44,145 nt of DNA from Polaribacter sp. (GCA_029245785.1 JAQWOR010000056.1:1-44145); one strand, 5' to 3'; positions 8,648 through 17,165 are shown, numbered from the stretch's first letter. The notes: generated from the sequence alone by a model not told the origin. Numbers and translations are program-made.

Positions 8648-10261
8648 ATGAAAAAACTACTTTTTAGCGTTGCTGTAATTGGCGTATTATTTTCTTGTCA
8701 GCAACAAAAAAAGGCCGACTTGATTGTTATCAATGCCAATGCCTATACGGTGAATTCTGATTTTGGGATGGCGGAAAGCTTTGCTATTAAAGATGGGAAA
8801 TTTATTGCCGTTGGAACGACTAAAGACATCCAACAGAAATATGCAACCTTAAAAACAATAGATGCAAAAAACCAAACGATTGTTCCAGGACTGATCGATG
8901 CACATTGCCATTTCTTCGGAATGGGATTGCAACAACAAAAAGTAGACCTTACCGGCACAAAAAGTTACGACGAAGTCTTAGAAAGATTAGTCGCCTTTCA
9001 AAAAGAAAAAAACACCGCATTTATTACAGGTCGTGGTTGGGATCAAAATGACTGGAAAGTGAAAGAATTTCCGACCAAAGAAAAATTAGACAAATTATTT
9101 CCAAATACACCTGTGGCCGTTCGTAGAGTTGATGGGCATGCGCTGCTGGTAAATCAGGCAGCAATAAACTTATCAAAACTCACAAAAGACACCAACGTTT
9201 CTGGTGGAGAAATTATTCTTAAAAATGGAAAAATGACAGGTGTATTGATTGATGCAGCGATGCGCTTTATCAACATTCCACAAGCTTCAAAAAAAGAACA
9301 AATTCAAGCATTGTTAGACGCACAAAAAATTTCTTTTAATTTAGGATTAACCACTGTTGATGACGCTGGTTTATCGCAACAAACCATTGCATTGATTGAC
9401 AGCTTACAGCAATCTGGAGATTTAAAAATGAGAATCTATGCAATGGTTTCTGTAAGCGACCAGAATTTAGACCATTTCTTATCAAAAGGAATCATCAAAA
9501 CAGATCGATTAAATGTCCGCTCGTTTAAAGTGTATGGAGATGGTGCTTTAGGCTCTCGTGGTGCAGCCATGAAACAACCTTATAGCGACAGAAAAAATCA
9601 TCACGGCGCCTTGATCTTTGAGCCTAAAAAATATCAAGAAATTGCCAATCGAATTGCGGCTTCAGACTATCAAATGAACACACATGCTATTGGAGATTCT
9701 GCCAATGCGTATATTTTAAAAACCTATGCATCTGTATTGAAAAATCAAAAAAATAGACGTTGGAGAATTGAACATGCACAGATCATTGCTCCAGAAGATT
9801 TTAAATATTTTGATAATATCATTCCTTCTGTACAACCTACTCATGCCACAAGTGATATGTATTGGGCAGAAGACAGAGTTGGTAAAAAACGTATAAAAGG
9901 TGCCTATGCTTTTAAAGACCTTTTAAGCACCTACGGAAAAATAGCGTTGGGAACTGATTTTCCTGTTGAAAAGGTGAGTCCGTTTTTAACTTTTTATGCC
10001 GCTGTGGTTCGAAAAGACTTAGACAATTATCCCGTAAATGGATATCAAATGGAAAATGCCTTGACTCGAGAAGAAACTTTAAAAGGAATGACTCTTTGGG
10101 CCGCCTATGCTAACTTTGAAGAACATGAAAAAGGAAGTATTGAAGTGGGTAAGTTTGCTGATTTTGTCATCCTGAACCAAAATATTATGGAAGTTGAAGG
10201 CACTGAAATTCCGAATACCAAAGCACTCGCTACCTATGTGAATGGGGAAAAAGTAAAGTAG
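8648..10261 (+). CDS. YtcJ-like amidohydrolase, lipoprotein
   Basis: A 537-residue metal-dependent hydrolase with a lipoprotein signal (lipobox VLFSC, Cys17). The amidohydrolase HxH metal motif is at His86/His88 in GLIDAHCHFF, followed by the TGRGWDQNDW and DGHALLVN blocks characteristic of the YtcJ group. Later blocks include THAIGDSAN, WRIEHAQ and LGTDFPVE, which carry the remaining metal-binding His and Asp. YtcJ-group enzymes hydrolyse C-N bonds in amide or formamide-like substrates; the natural substrate here is unknown. It follows the M28 peptidase by two bases and ends three bases before the stop of trpA on the opposite strand, with no terminator visible in that gap. Confidence 0.85.
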   Translation: MKKLLFSVAVIGVLFSCQQQKKADLIVINANAYTVNSDFGMAESFAIKDGKFIAVGTTKDIQQKYATLKTIDAKNQTIVPGLIDAHCHFFGMGLQQQKVDLTGTKSYDEVLERLVAFQKEKNTAFITGRGWDQNDWKVKEFPTKEKLDKLFPNTPVAVRRVDGHALLVNQAAINLSKLTKDTNVSGGEIILKNGKMTGVLIDAAMRFINIPQASKKEQIQALLDAQKISFNLGLTTVDDAGLSQQTIALIDSLQQSGDLKMRIYAMVSVSDQNLDHFLSKGIIKTDRLNVRSFKVYGDGALGSRGAAMKQPYSDRKNHHGALIFEPKKYQEIANRIAASDYQMNTHAIGDSANAYILKTYASVLKNQKNRRWRIEHAQIIAPEDFKYFDNIIPSVQPTHATSDMYWAEDRVGKKRIKGAYAFKDLLSTYGKIALGTDFPVEKVSPFLTFYAAVVRKDLDNYPVNGYQMENALTREETLKGMTLWAAYANFEEHEKGSIEVGKFADFVILNQNIMEVEGTEIPNTKALATYVNGEKVK

Positions 10262-10264
10262 GTT

Positions 10265-11029
10265 TTATTCAAGAATCCCTTGCACAAACTCTCCTATTCT
10301 AGCAACGCCATTTGTATCTAAGTGTTTGATAAACGCAGAGCCAATAATGGCTCCGTTTGCAAATTGACAAGCGGTAGCAAACGTTTCTTTATCCGAAATA
10401 CCAAAACCAATGATCAAGTTACTTTGTAAATTCATCGCTTTGATGCGCTCAAAATAATTGATTTGTTGTTGAGAAACTTCTCCTTTTGCTCCCGTAATTG
10501 AAGCGGAAGCCACCACATAAATAAACGCTTTTGTCAACGCATCTATTTTCCGAATTCGTGCTTCTGACGTATGTGGCGTAATTAAAAACACATTGGTAAT
10601 TCCGTACCTATCAAATAACTGTTGATAGTGATTTTTGTATTCTAACATTGGTAAATCAGGAATAATTACGGTTTCTACTCCGCAATCTTTACATTGTTGG
10701 CAGAATTTATCTTCACCGTATTTGATAACTTGATTCAAATAGCCCATCAACAACAAAGGTGTTGTGTTTGTGTCTTTGATTGTTTTTAATTGCTCAAAAA
10801 CTACATCTAAGTTCATACCGTTTTGCAAAGCAACTTGGCTGCTATCTTGTATGGTTGGACCATCTGCCAACGGATCTGAGTAGGGCAAACCAACCTCAAT
10901 AAAATCAACATTGTTTGTGCTTAATTCAGCGATGATTTTCGTGGTATCTTCCAAATTTGGAAAACCTGCAGTAAAAAAGATAGAAAGCACGTGTTGCTTT
11001 TCTTTAAATATATTATTGATTGATTTCAT
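10265..11029 (-). CDS. trpA: Tryptophan synthase alpha chain
   Basis: A 254-residue TIM-barrel protein that cleaves indole-3-glycerol phosphate to indole and glyceraldehyde 3-phosphate, passing indole to TrpB through the alpha2beta2 complex. The catalytic Glu lies in [16 protein letters not shown] (about residues 39-54) and the following Asp is present. The C-terminal phosphate-binding part reads [12 protein letters not shown] and [12 protein letters not shown]. It is the last gene of the trp operon, and its ATG overlaps the TGA of trpB (ATGA), implying coupled translation and equal subunit amounts. Confidence 0.96.
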   Translation of the reverse strand: MKSINNIFKEKQHVLSIFFTAGFPNLEDTTKIIAELSTNNVDFIEVGLPYSDPLADGPTIQDSSQVALQNGMNLDVVFEQLKTIKDTNTTPLLLMGYLNQVIKYGEDKFCQQCKDCGVETVIIPDLPMLEYKNHYQQLFDRYGITNVFLITPHTSEARIRKIDALTKAFIYVVASASITGAKGEVSQQQINYFERIKAMNLQSNLIIGFGISDKETFATACQFANGAIIGSAFIKHLDTNGVARIGEFVQGILE

Positions 11030-12210
11030 TTTTCTATATGCTTGATGTATGTTTCCATGTCTTTATCTCCCCTACCCGATAGATTTACCACAATAACCTG
11101 ATCTTTTTTCAATGCCAATTTTGGCAATACCGCCAACGCGTGTGCACTTTCTAAAGCAGGGATAATCCCTTCTATTTTGGTCAATTCATAGGCTGCATCC
11201 AAGGCTTCTTTATCTGTTGCATTCATGAATTTTGCACGTTTTGTTTCGTGTAAAAAGGCATGTAAAGGCCCAACTCCTGGATAATCTAAACCTGCTGAAA
11301 TTGAATAAGGCTCCGTAATTTGCCCGTAGGCATCTTGCATTAACATGGTTTTACTTCCATGAATTACACCAACATCTCCCAATTGAGAAGTGGCAGCACT
11401 TTTACCTGTATCTACCCCTAACCCAGCTGCTTCTACGGCAATTAATGCAACTTCTTCATCTTCTAAGTAATGATAAAAAGCACCTGCAGCATTGCTTCCT
11501 CCTCCAACACAAGCAATAATGGTATCTGGATTTTCTTTACCCTTTTGTGCTTTTAATTGCACTTTCATCTCTTCACTAATCACTGCTTGTAAACGCGCTA
11601 CCATATCTGGATATGGGTGAGGCCCTACCACAGAACCAATTAAATAATAGGTTTCTGGATGCTGAATCCAATACCGAATGGCTTCATTGGTGGCATCTTT
11701 TAAGGTTTTACTTCCGCTTGTTGCTGCAATGACTGTTGCTCCCAACATTTTCATACGAGCCACATTTGGCGCTTGACGCTCAATATCAATTTCACCCATA
11801 AAAACCACACATTCCAGGTTCATCAAAGCACAAACCGTTGCCGTTGCCACACCGTGTTGTCCGGCGCCAGTTTCTGCAATGATTTTTGTTTTACCCAAGT
11901 GTTTTGCTACCAAAATCTGACCAATGGTATTGTTTATTTTATGCGCTCCGGTATGGTTTAAATCTTCGCGTTTTAAATAAATAGTAGCACCATATTTTTT
12001 CGATAAACGTTTTGCTAAATATAACGGGCTCGGTCGTCCAACATAATGTTGCAACAAATCCTTGTACTCTTTTTTAAACGCTTCAGATTCCAAAATTTGC
12101 AAGTAATTCTCTTCCAACTCTTTTACGTTTGGATACAATAATTCTGGAATAAACGCACCCCCGAATTGTCCGTAATAGCCGTTTTTATTGGGTTGATATT
12201 TTGATTTCAT
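11026..12210 (-). CDS. trpB: Tryptophan synthase beta chain
   Basis: PLP enzyme that joins indole and serine to make tryptophan. The Schiff-base Lys lies in [13 protein letters not shown], the phosphate-binding loop is [10 protein letters not shown], and the C-terminus carries [11 protein letters not shown]; overall it is a normal TrpB. I place the start at 12210 ([20 protein letters not shown]), giving 394 residues. An in-frame ATG six codons upstream (12228) would add MTENKN, but that ATG lies inside the palindromic repeat of the trpF-trpB spacer, so it is probably an accident of the repeat. The stop is TGA, overlapping trpA; this also shows that TGA acts as a stop in this genome. Confidence 0.95.
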   Translation of the reverse strand: MKSKYQPNKNGYYGQFGGAFIPELLYPNVKELEENYLQILESEAFKKEYKDLLQHYVGRPSPLYLAKRLSKKYGATIYLKREDLNHTGAHKINNTIGQILVAKHLGKTKIIAETGAGQHGVATATVCALMNLECVVFMGEIDIERQAPNVARMKMLGATVIAATSGSKTLKDATNEAIRYWIQHPETYYLIGSVVGPHPYPDMVARLQAVISEEMKVQLKAQKGKENPDTIIACVGGGSNAAGAFYHYLEDEEVALIAVEAAGLGVDTGKSAATSQLGDVGVIHGSKTMLMQDAYGQITEPYSISAGLDYPGVGPLHAFLHETKRAKFMNATDKEALDAAYELTKIEGIIPALESAHALAVLPKLALKKDQVIVVNLSGRGDKDMETYIKHIEK

Positions 12211-12221
12211 GTTCTTGTTTT

Positions 12222-12299
12222 CTGTCATTGCGAATGCAATGAAGCAATCTTACAATTAAGTTAAGAGATTACTTCGTCGTTTCACTTCTCGTAATGACG
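12222..12299. repeat. Palindromic interspersed repeat at the trpF-trpB junction
   Basis: A roughly 78-base element with imperfect inverted arms: it begins TGTCATTGCGAATGCAATGA on the plus strand and ends CTTCTCGTAATGACG. Termini of the type GTCATTGCGA/TCGTAATGAC are typical of dispersed palindromes in flavobacterial genomes. The element encodes the last nine residues and the stop of TrpF (12269-12298) and supplies the spurious upstream ATG of trpB (12228). It can form a hairpin between the two cistrons. Confidence 0.75.
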
Positions 12300-12949
12300 T
12301 TTCTTTTAAATTCTTTTAATTGCTCAAGGTTTTTCAACCCAGGTTTCAGTTCAAATTTACTGTTTACATCCAATGCATACATTGGTAAATCTGTTTTTGC
12401 TAACTTTTTTATTGCTGCTACTTGATCCAGTCCAATTCCCCCACTTAAAAAAAATGGTTTTGTTGAATTATAATTTTTTAAAACGTTCCAATCAAATGTG
12501 ATTCCGGTACCACCTCGTTCTTTTCCTTTGGTATCAAATAAAAAATAATGACACGCTTCCTCAAACTCTTTTGTACGTTCAAAATCAAAGGATTCATCTA
12601 CAGAAAATACTTTAATGATTTCAAGTTTATTCCGAACTTGATTCGGAATCTCATCATGAGAAACTGAAACAAGTTCAGCTTGACGCAATTCTTTGCAGAA
12701 TTGCACCGTTTCATCACCATGTAATTGTACTGCTTGTAACTTATAACTCTTAATTTTATCTACAACAACATCAATAGGCGCATTTACAAAGACACCCACT
12801 TTTTTGATCGATGTTGGCAATTCAGGAATGATTCCATCAAAATTTCTTTTTGACTTCTCATAGAAAATAAAGCCCAAATAATCGGGCTGCAATTCAGCAA
12901 CCGACTGAATATTTTCTAGGTATTTCATTCCACAAATTTTTAGTTTCAT
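12269..12949 (-). CDS. trpF: Phosphoribosylanthranilate isomerase with a repeat-derived insertion
   Basis: A 226-residue TIM barrel that converts N-(5-phosphoribosyl)anthranilate to CdRP. Catalytic Cys lies in KICGMKY (residues 4-10), catalytic Asp in ALDVNSKFE (192-200), and the phosphate site in LSGGIGL. Flavobacterial TrpF is usually near 205-210 residues. The excess comes from about 19 residues at 90-108 (QAELVSVSHDEIPNQVRNK), encoded by a palindromic repeat inserted in frame after helix alpha4 and before strand beta5 (IIKVFSV), plus a nine-residue tail (VITRSETTK) encoded by the trpF-trpB repeat. The insertion sits on the barrel face opposite the active site, so the enzyme is probably still active. 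Confidence 0.93.
   Translation of the reverse strand: MKLKICGMKYLENIQSVAELQPDYLGFIFYEKSKRNFDGIIPELPTSIKKVGVFVNAPIDVVVDKIKSYKLQAVQLHGDETVQFCKELRQAELVSVSHDEIPNQVRNKLEIIKVFSVDESFDFERTKEFEEACHYFLFDTKGKERGGTGITFDWNVLKNYNSTKPFFLSGGIGLDQVAAIKKLAKTDLPMYALDVNSKFELKPGLKNLEQLKEFKRNVITRSETTK
12625..12685. repeat. Palindromic repeat inserted in frame within trpF
   Basis: Three small palindromes lie in a row: ATTCCGAA-cttga-TTCGGAAT (12629-12649, perfect 8-bp arms), TCTCAT-c-ATGAGA (12649-12661, perfect) and CTGAA-acaag-TTCAG (12664-12678). This CCGAACTTGATTCGG plus CTGAAACAAGTTCAG composition resembles an intergenic repeat widely scattered in flavobacterial chromosomes. Here it is read as protein within trpF, with no stop and no frame change. 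Confidence 0.75.
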
Positions 12950-12962
12950 CTCCTTATTTTGT

Positions 12963-13083
12963 TGTCACTTCGAGTGGTTTTCGAATTTATGAGAAAATTG
13001 TATCAAGAAATCTCATTTGTTCTCGATACAAAATTCTTAAAAAAGAATTTTACCTGTCTACCGCAGGCAGGCTCGAACTGACA
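12963..13083. repeat. 121-base palindromic repeat between trpC and trpF
   Basis: The termini TGTCACTTCGAG (12963-12974) and CTCGAACTGACA (13072-13083) are inverted with one mismatch, and an inner imperfect inverted pair AAAATTGTATC / GATACAAAATTC lies between. This TGTCA(C/G)TTCGAG type of element is a familiar dispersed repeat in flavobacteria. It fills most of the 138-base gap between the trpC stop and the trpF start. Confidence 0.75.
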
Positions 13084-13087
13084 TTAA

Positions 13088-13873
13088 TTATCTAATTTGA
13101 TTTATAAACTCCTGACATGCCAACCCAGGGTTTTCTTCTTTCATAAAGGATTCTCCAATTAGAAAGCCTTTAAACCCATATTCTTTTAAGCCCATGATTA
13201 CTCTTGGGTCACTAATACCACTTTCTGATACTTTGATACAACTCTCAGGAATTTGACTTGCCAAAGAAATCGAATTTTCTAAATCTACCTCAAAAGTTTT
13301 TAAATTCCGATTGTTGATCCCTATTAACTTATTATCCAAATCTATCTTGTCTAACTCTGCTTGTGTGTGTACCTCATACAAAACTTCCAAGCCTAAATCA
13401 TTGGCCAACTGTCCGTAATTTTTTAGTTCTTGTTTTGTCAAACAGGCAGCAATTAGCAGAATAACATCTGCTCCGATTGCTTTGGCTTCTACAATTTGAA
13501 ACCCATCTACAATAAAATCTTTTCTCAAAATTGGAATGGCGGTATTGATAACTCTTGCTTCCATCAAATCGGCCATCGTTCCTCCAAAGAAAGAAGTATC
13601 TGTTAAAATGGATTGCGCCGCAACATTAGCCTCTATATATCCTTTTGTCACCTCTGCAATAGCCACAGAATCGTTGATAATTCCTTTAGATGGAGATTGT
13701 CGTTTAAATTCAGCAATAATCCCTGTTGATCCTGCACGCAGCAATTCCTTTTTTAAAGAAATCGATTGCCGTTTAAAATTAGGACTCTCTACCAATCTCT
13801 TAATTGGAACTTCTGATTTTATCTTTGCGATTTCCTTCTTTTTAAAGGCAATTATTTTGTCTAAAATTGTCAT
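13088..13873 (-). CDS. trpC: Indole-3-glycerol phosphate synthase
   Basis: A 261-residue TIM-barrel enzyme closing the indole ring (CdRP to indole-3-glycerol phosphate), the step after TrpF. The N-terminal helix MTILDKIIAFKKKEI is typical. The catalytic Lys/Glu region is GIIAEFKRQSPSKG (about residues 52-65), later strands carry PILRKDFI and GINNRNL, and the phosphate site is SESGISD with GFLIGESFM. It is a single-function enzyme, not fused to TrpF. Confidence 0.96.
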   Translation of the reverse strand: MTILDKIIAFKKKEIAKIKSEVPIKRLVESPNFKRQSISLKKELLRAGSTGIIAEFKRQSPSKGIINDSVAIAEVTKGYIEANVAAQSILTDTSFFGGTMADLMEARVINTAIPILRKDFIVDGFQIVEAKAIGADVILLIAACLTKQELKNYGQLANDLGLEVLYEVHTQAELDKIDLDNKLIGINNRNLKTFEVDLENSISLASQIPESCIKVSESGISDPRVIMGLKEYGFKGFLIGESFMKEENPGLACQEFINQIR

Positions 13874-13880
13874 AGGTAAT

Positions 13881-13911
13881 TGTGAATTTTAAATTATGAA
13901 TTATGAATTAA
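13881..13911. repeat. AT-rich tandem-like repeat at the trpD-trpC junction
   Basis: On the minus strand AATTCATAATTCATAA is followed by TTTAAAATTCACA. This ATTCATAATTCATAATT type of low-complexity unit recurs widely in flavobacterial intergenic DNA. It encodes the last five residues of TrpD (LIHNS) and its TAA stop. Confidence 0.5.
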
Positions 13912-14886
13912 TTTTTCAAGACAGCTTTTTGCTTTCATTCCAAATAGCGATTGCTTTGCTTGTTCAAAAGCAGTTTCAAAACTCTTTGTTGAATCTATTG
14001 TTTTCAAGGCAAATGCTGTATTGGTTAACACCACATTGTGTTGTTGCTCTGTTCCTTTTCCGTTGATGATGTTCATAAAAATCTTCGCGGCTTCTTTTAC
14101 CGTATTTCCGCCAAAAATATCGGATTGTAAAATTGTTTTTTGCCCTAGATCTTCCGGTGACAATTGCTGCTCTCCTTCTTTGGTAAACAACTTAAAATCT
14201 CCTGTTAAAGAAATCTCATCATAGCCATCTAAAGCATGTACCACTCCATAATTCACTGTAGAATCTTGCAATATATAATTATACACACGAGCAACTTCTA
14301 AATTAAAAACACCTACCAATTGATTTTGGGGTGCACTCGGATTTACCAATGGACCTAGCATATTAAAAAATGTTTTTACGCCCAATTCTCTCCTAATCGG
14401 CGCAACCACTTTCATCGCTGGATGAAACAATGGCGCATGCAAAAAACAAATATTTGCGGTTTCTAATTGCCGCTTTAAAATACTTTCTTTATTCGTAAAT
14501 GTATAGCCTAAAAACTCTAACATATTTGAAGATCCTGAAGCAGAAGAAACGCCATAGTTACCGTGTTTGGCAACTTTATTTCCAGTTCCGGCAACAATAA
14601 AAGACGTTAAGGTAGAAATGTTGAAAGTGTTTTTTCCATCTCCTCCGGTTCCACATAAATCAATCGTATTAAAATCTGATACATCTACTTTTACTGACAA
14701 TTCTAATAAAGCTTCTCTAAAACCGGAGAGTTCATCAACAGAAACAGGACGCATTAAAAAAACAGTGATAAATGCCGCAATTTGCGCCGAATTGTATTTC
14801 TCTTGCGCAATATTTATCAAGACTTCTTTAGATTGTGTTTTCGACAATCTTTTTTGTTCAAATAAGGTATTTAATATGTTTTTCAT
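13894..14886 (-). CDS. trpD: Anthranilate phosphoribosyltransferase
   Basis: A 330-residue enzyme that transfers phosphoribose from PRPP to anthranilate. Diagnostic motifs are LCGTGGDGKNTFNIST (PRPP-binding Gly-rich loop), KHGNYGVSSASGS and GPLVNPSAPQNQLVGV. Length is normal. The final residues LIHNS and the stop are supplied by an AT-rich repeat, so the native C-terminus may have been slightly different. Confidence 0.96.
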   Translation of the reverse strand: MKNILNTLFEQKRLSKTQSKEVLINIAQEKYNSAQIAAFITVFLMRPVSVDELSGFREALLELSVKVDVSDFNTIDLCGTGGDGKNTFNISTLTSFIVAGTGNKVAKHGNYGVSSASGSSNMLEFLGYTFTNKESILKRQLETANICFLHAPLFHPAMKVVAPIRRELGVKTFFNMLGPLVNPSAPQNQLVGVFNLEVARVYNYILQDSTVNYGVVHALDGYDEISLTGDFKLFTKEGEQQLSPEDLGQKTILQSDIFGGNTVKEAAKIFMNIINGKGTEQQHNVVLTNTAFALKTIDSTKSFETAFEQAKQSLFGMKAKSCLEKLIHNS

Positions 14887-14928
14887 ATCTAGTTGCTGGG
14901 TGTTCGATATCTATTTAGTTTTTCACTT

Positions 14929-15501
14929 TTAAATGCTTTCTATAAAATTCTGAATCATTTTTTTTCCATCTGGAGTTAAAATACTTTCTGGATGAAATTG
15001 TACTGCTTCAATTGGAAACTCTCGATGGCGCAGCGCCATAATACTTCCTGCCGCATCAATCGCCGTGATTTCTAATTCTGATGGAAAATTAGCATTCGAG
15101 GCAATCCAAGAATGATAGCGTGCCGCTTCAAAGGTCTTGGAAATATTTTTAAAAATAACACAGTCGTCTTTTACAATGCTCATCTCTGTTGCCACACCAT
15201 GAAAAACATCGTTTAAATTTTCAATACTGCCGCCAAAAACCTCAGTAATTGCCTGTAAACCCAAGCAAACTCCAAATATTGGCTTTATACCTGCGTAGGT
15301 TTTTATCACCTCCTTTAAAATTCCGGCTTCATTTGGAATACCTGGCCCTGGTGATAAAACGATCGCATCATACCGTTGAATTTCTTCCACCGAAATTTTA
15401 TCATTGCGAAATACATCTGGCAATTTTCCTGTAATTTCTTCTACAATATGCACCAAATTGTAGGTAAAGGAATCGTAATTGTCTAAAATTAATATGTTCA
15501 T
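14929..15501 (-). CDS. trpG: Anthranilate synthase glutamine amidotransferase subunit
   Basis: A 190-residue class I glutamine amidotransferase. It starts MNILILDNYDSFTYNLVHIV, has the oxyanion strand LSPGPGIPNEAG, the nucleophile Cys in FGVCLGLQAI, and the His-Glu pair in VQFHPESIL. It supplies ammonia to TrpE. Flavobacteria may also use such a subunit for p-aminobenzoate synthesis, but its place in this operon makes tryptophan its main role. The 42-base spacer to trpD is short, with an ATCGAACACCCAGCAAC low-complexity stretch. Confidence 0.95.
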   Translation of the reverse strand: MNILILDNYDSFTYNLVHIVEEITGKLPDVFRNDKISVEEIQRYDAIVLSPGPGIPNEAGILKEVIKTYAGIKPIFGVCLGLQAITEVFGGSIENLNDVFHGVATEMSIVKDDCVIFKNISKTFEAARYHSWIASNANFPSELEITAIDAAGSIMALRHREFPIEAVQFHPESILTPDGKKMIQNFIESI

Positions 15502-15517
15502 CTATCTTATTTTTCAT

Positions 15518-15612
15518 CCTACAAGGTCTTGAAGAACTTGTAGGTTTTAATTGTTCGTTATCTAGACCTACAAGGTTTTAAAAACCTTGCAGGTCAGTTT
15601 TAAAAACCTTGT
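15518..15612. repeat. Palindromic CCTACAAGG repeat cluster between trpE and trpG
   Basis: Two and a half copies. Copy 1, 15518-15544: CCTACAAG paired with CTTGTAGG. Copy 2, 15565-15595: GACCTACAAGGTTTT and AAAACCTTGCAGGTC, 15-base arms with one mismatch around one base. A half copy ends at 15612 (TTTTAAAAACCTTGT). Half-copy-like sequences also occur at about 34949 and 36950. The folded RNA lies within the trp operon and could affect processing or stability between trpE and trpG. Confidence 0.8.
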
Positions 15613-15618
15613 AAAAGA

Positions 15619-17010
15619 CTAAATATCTTCTGCTAAAATCAACGCTTTTTTCAACGCCATTAATTTATTGTTTACTTCTTGTAATTCATTTTCCTCTTTA
15701 GAATTGATCACAATTCCAGCTCCTGCTTGATAATACAAGGTATTGTCTTTACTTACAAAAGACCGAATGGCAATTGCCTGGTTTACGCTTCCGTTTAAAC
15801 CAATAAAGCCCAAACAACCACCATAAAACCCACGTGTTTGATTTTCATAAGTATCAATCAATTCCATGGCTTTAAATTTAGGCGCTCCACTTAAGGTTCC
15901 TGCAGGAAATGTATCTCCTACAACACGGATAGCATTCCCATTTAAATCTCCGGTAACTGTAGACACCAAATGAATTACATGGCTAAAATACTGTACTTCT
16001 TTATACGTTTCTACCACTACGTTTGTGGCATGCTTACTCAAATCATTACGTGCCAAATCTACCAACATCACATGTTCTGCATTTTCCTTTGGATCATTCG
16101 CCAATTCTTTTGCAAGCGCACTGTCTTTTGCATCATCTCCTGTTCTTTTAAACGTTCCTGCAATTGGGTTGATTATGGCTTTTTTACCGTCAATTTTTAT
16201 TTGTGCTTCTGGTGACGAACCCATTAACTTAAAAGACCCATAATCAAAATAAAATAAATAGGGTGATGGATTTATAGATCGCAATGCTCTGTATACATTG
16301 AACTCATCGCCTTTAAATTTTTGCTGAAACTGTCGTGACAATACCAACTGAAAAACATCGCCTCGTTTGCAATGCTCTTTTGCCTTTGTTACATTATTTT
16401 TAAACGCTTTGTCTGTAATATTAGAAGTTTCTTCTCCTTCAAAATTGAATTGATAGGTAGCAAAAGATTGTGAGTTGACCAAGTTTTCAATTTCATCCAA
16501 TCTAGAAACATCTCCTTCTGGAATATTCTCAATCAACAGCATTTCATTTTTAAAATGATTAATCGCAATGATAAATCGGTAAAAACTGTATTGCAACATC
16601 GGAATTGCTGAAGGCGCTTTTTTAGCCGCTAATTTGATGGTTTCAAAATACTGAACGGCATCAAATGTCGTGTATCCGTACAAGCCATTAAAAGAAGTTA
16701 CAGACTCAGGGCAATCAACATCAATTGCATTGCTATATGTTTCAAAAACTGAATAAAAATTTCGATCAATTGTAGCGGCTTTAAGCACTTTTTCTTGATT
16801 ACTTAACGAGATCTTATTTTCATCTGCTTTGATGGTCACCAAAGGCTCAACACATAAAAAAGAATAACTATTTTCTTTACTATGGTAGTCTGAACTCTCT
16901 AACAACAAGCTATTCGCGTACTTGTCACGTATCTTCAAATACAAACTTACAGGCGTATTTGTATCTGCCAGTTGTTTTTTTGTTGTCGTTTTGAATTGTA
17001 ATTTTTTCAT
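15619..17010 (-). CDS. trpE: Anthranilate synthase component I
   Basis: A 463-residue chorismate-utilising enzyme that forms anthranilate from chorismate with ammonia from TrpG. The N-terminal allosteric motif is LLLESSD (about residues 35-41), the LLES element that binds tryptophan for feedback inhibition. The catalytic half has SPEAQIKIDG, PIAGTFKRTGDD, HVMLVDLARND and GTLSGAPKFKAMELID. It is the first structural gene, so it is controlled both by attenuation in the leader and by feedback. It is separated from trpG by a 117-base spacer filled with the palindromic repeat cluster. Confidence 0.96.
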   Translation of the reverse strand: MKKLQFKTTTKKQLADTNTPVSLYLKIRDKYANSLLLESSDYHSKENSYSFLCVEPLVTIKADENKISLSNQEKVLKAATIDRNFYSVFETYSNAIDVDCPESVTSFNGLYGYTTFDAVQYFETIKLAAKKAPSAIPMLQYSFYRFIIAINHFKNEMLLIENIPEGDVSRLDEIENLVNSQSFATYQFNFEGEETSNITDKAFKNNVTKAKEHCKRGDVFQLVLSRQFQQKFKGDEFNVYRALRSINPSPYLFYFDYGSFKLMGSSPEAQIKIDGKKAIINPIAGTFKRTGDDAKDSALAKELANDPKENAEHVMLVDLARNDLSKHATNVVVETYKEVQYFSHVIHLVSTVTGDLNGNAIRVVGDTFPAGTLSGAPKFKAMELIDTYENQTRGFYGGCLGFIGLNGSVNQAIAIRSFVSKDNTLYYQAGAGIVINSKEENELQEVNNKLMALKKALILAEDI

Positions 17011-17030
17011 TGTATGCTATACTTGCTTGT

Positions 17031-17102
17031 GCTGAATTTATGTTCAGTATTTCAGGATCTGTTTAATTTAAAATTTTAAGGCTGCTGAACTATACATTCA
17101 GC
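17031..17102 (-). repeat. Two small hairpins with shared CTGAA/TTCAG arms in the trpE leader
   Basis: Plus-strand CTGAA (17032-17036) with TTCAG (17043-17047), and GCTGAA (17084-17089) with TTCAGC (17097-17102); an extra TTCAG is at 17051. They lie between the attenuator and the trpE ATG. They look like a decayed copy of the CTGAA-type interspersed repeat also seen inside trpF. Confidence 0.4.
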
Positions 17103-17108
17103 AAAACA

Positions 17109-17138
17109 AAAAAGGCTTATCGTGAGATAAGCCTTTTT
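17109..17138 (-). terminator. trp attenuator hairpin
   Basis: Perfect 13-bp stem: reading on the minus strand, AAAAAGGCTTATC, loop TCAC, GATAAGCCTTTTT, with one more T, a G and four Ts after it. It lies between the Trp-rich leader peptide and trpE on the same strand, about 100 bases before the trpE ATG, so it is placed to stop transcription before the operon. Confidence 0.85.
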
Positions 17139-17165
17139 GTTATGTTTTGTACATACAGAAATTCA

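Noticed and set aside
12222..15612. CRISPR-like array in the trp operon because of many palindromes
   Set aside because: The repeats differ from spacer to spacer in sequence and length and are not regularly spaced; no cas genes are present.
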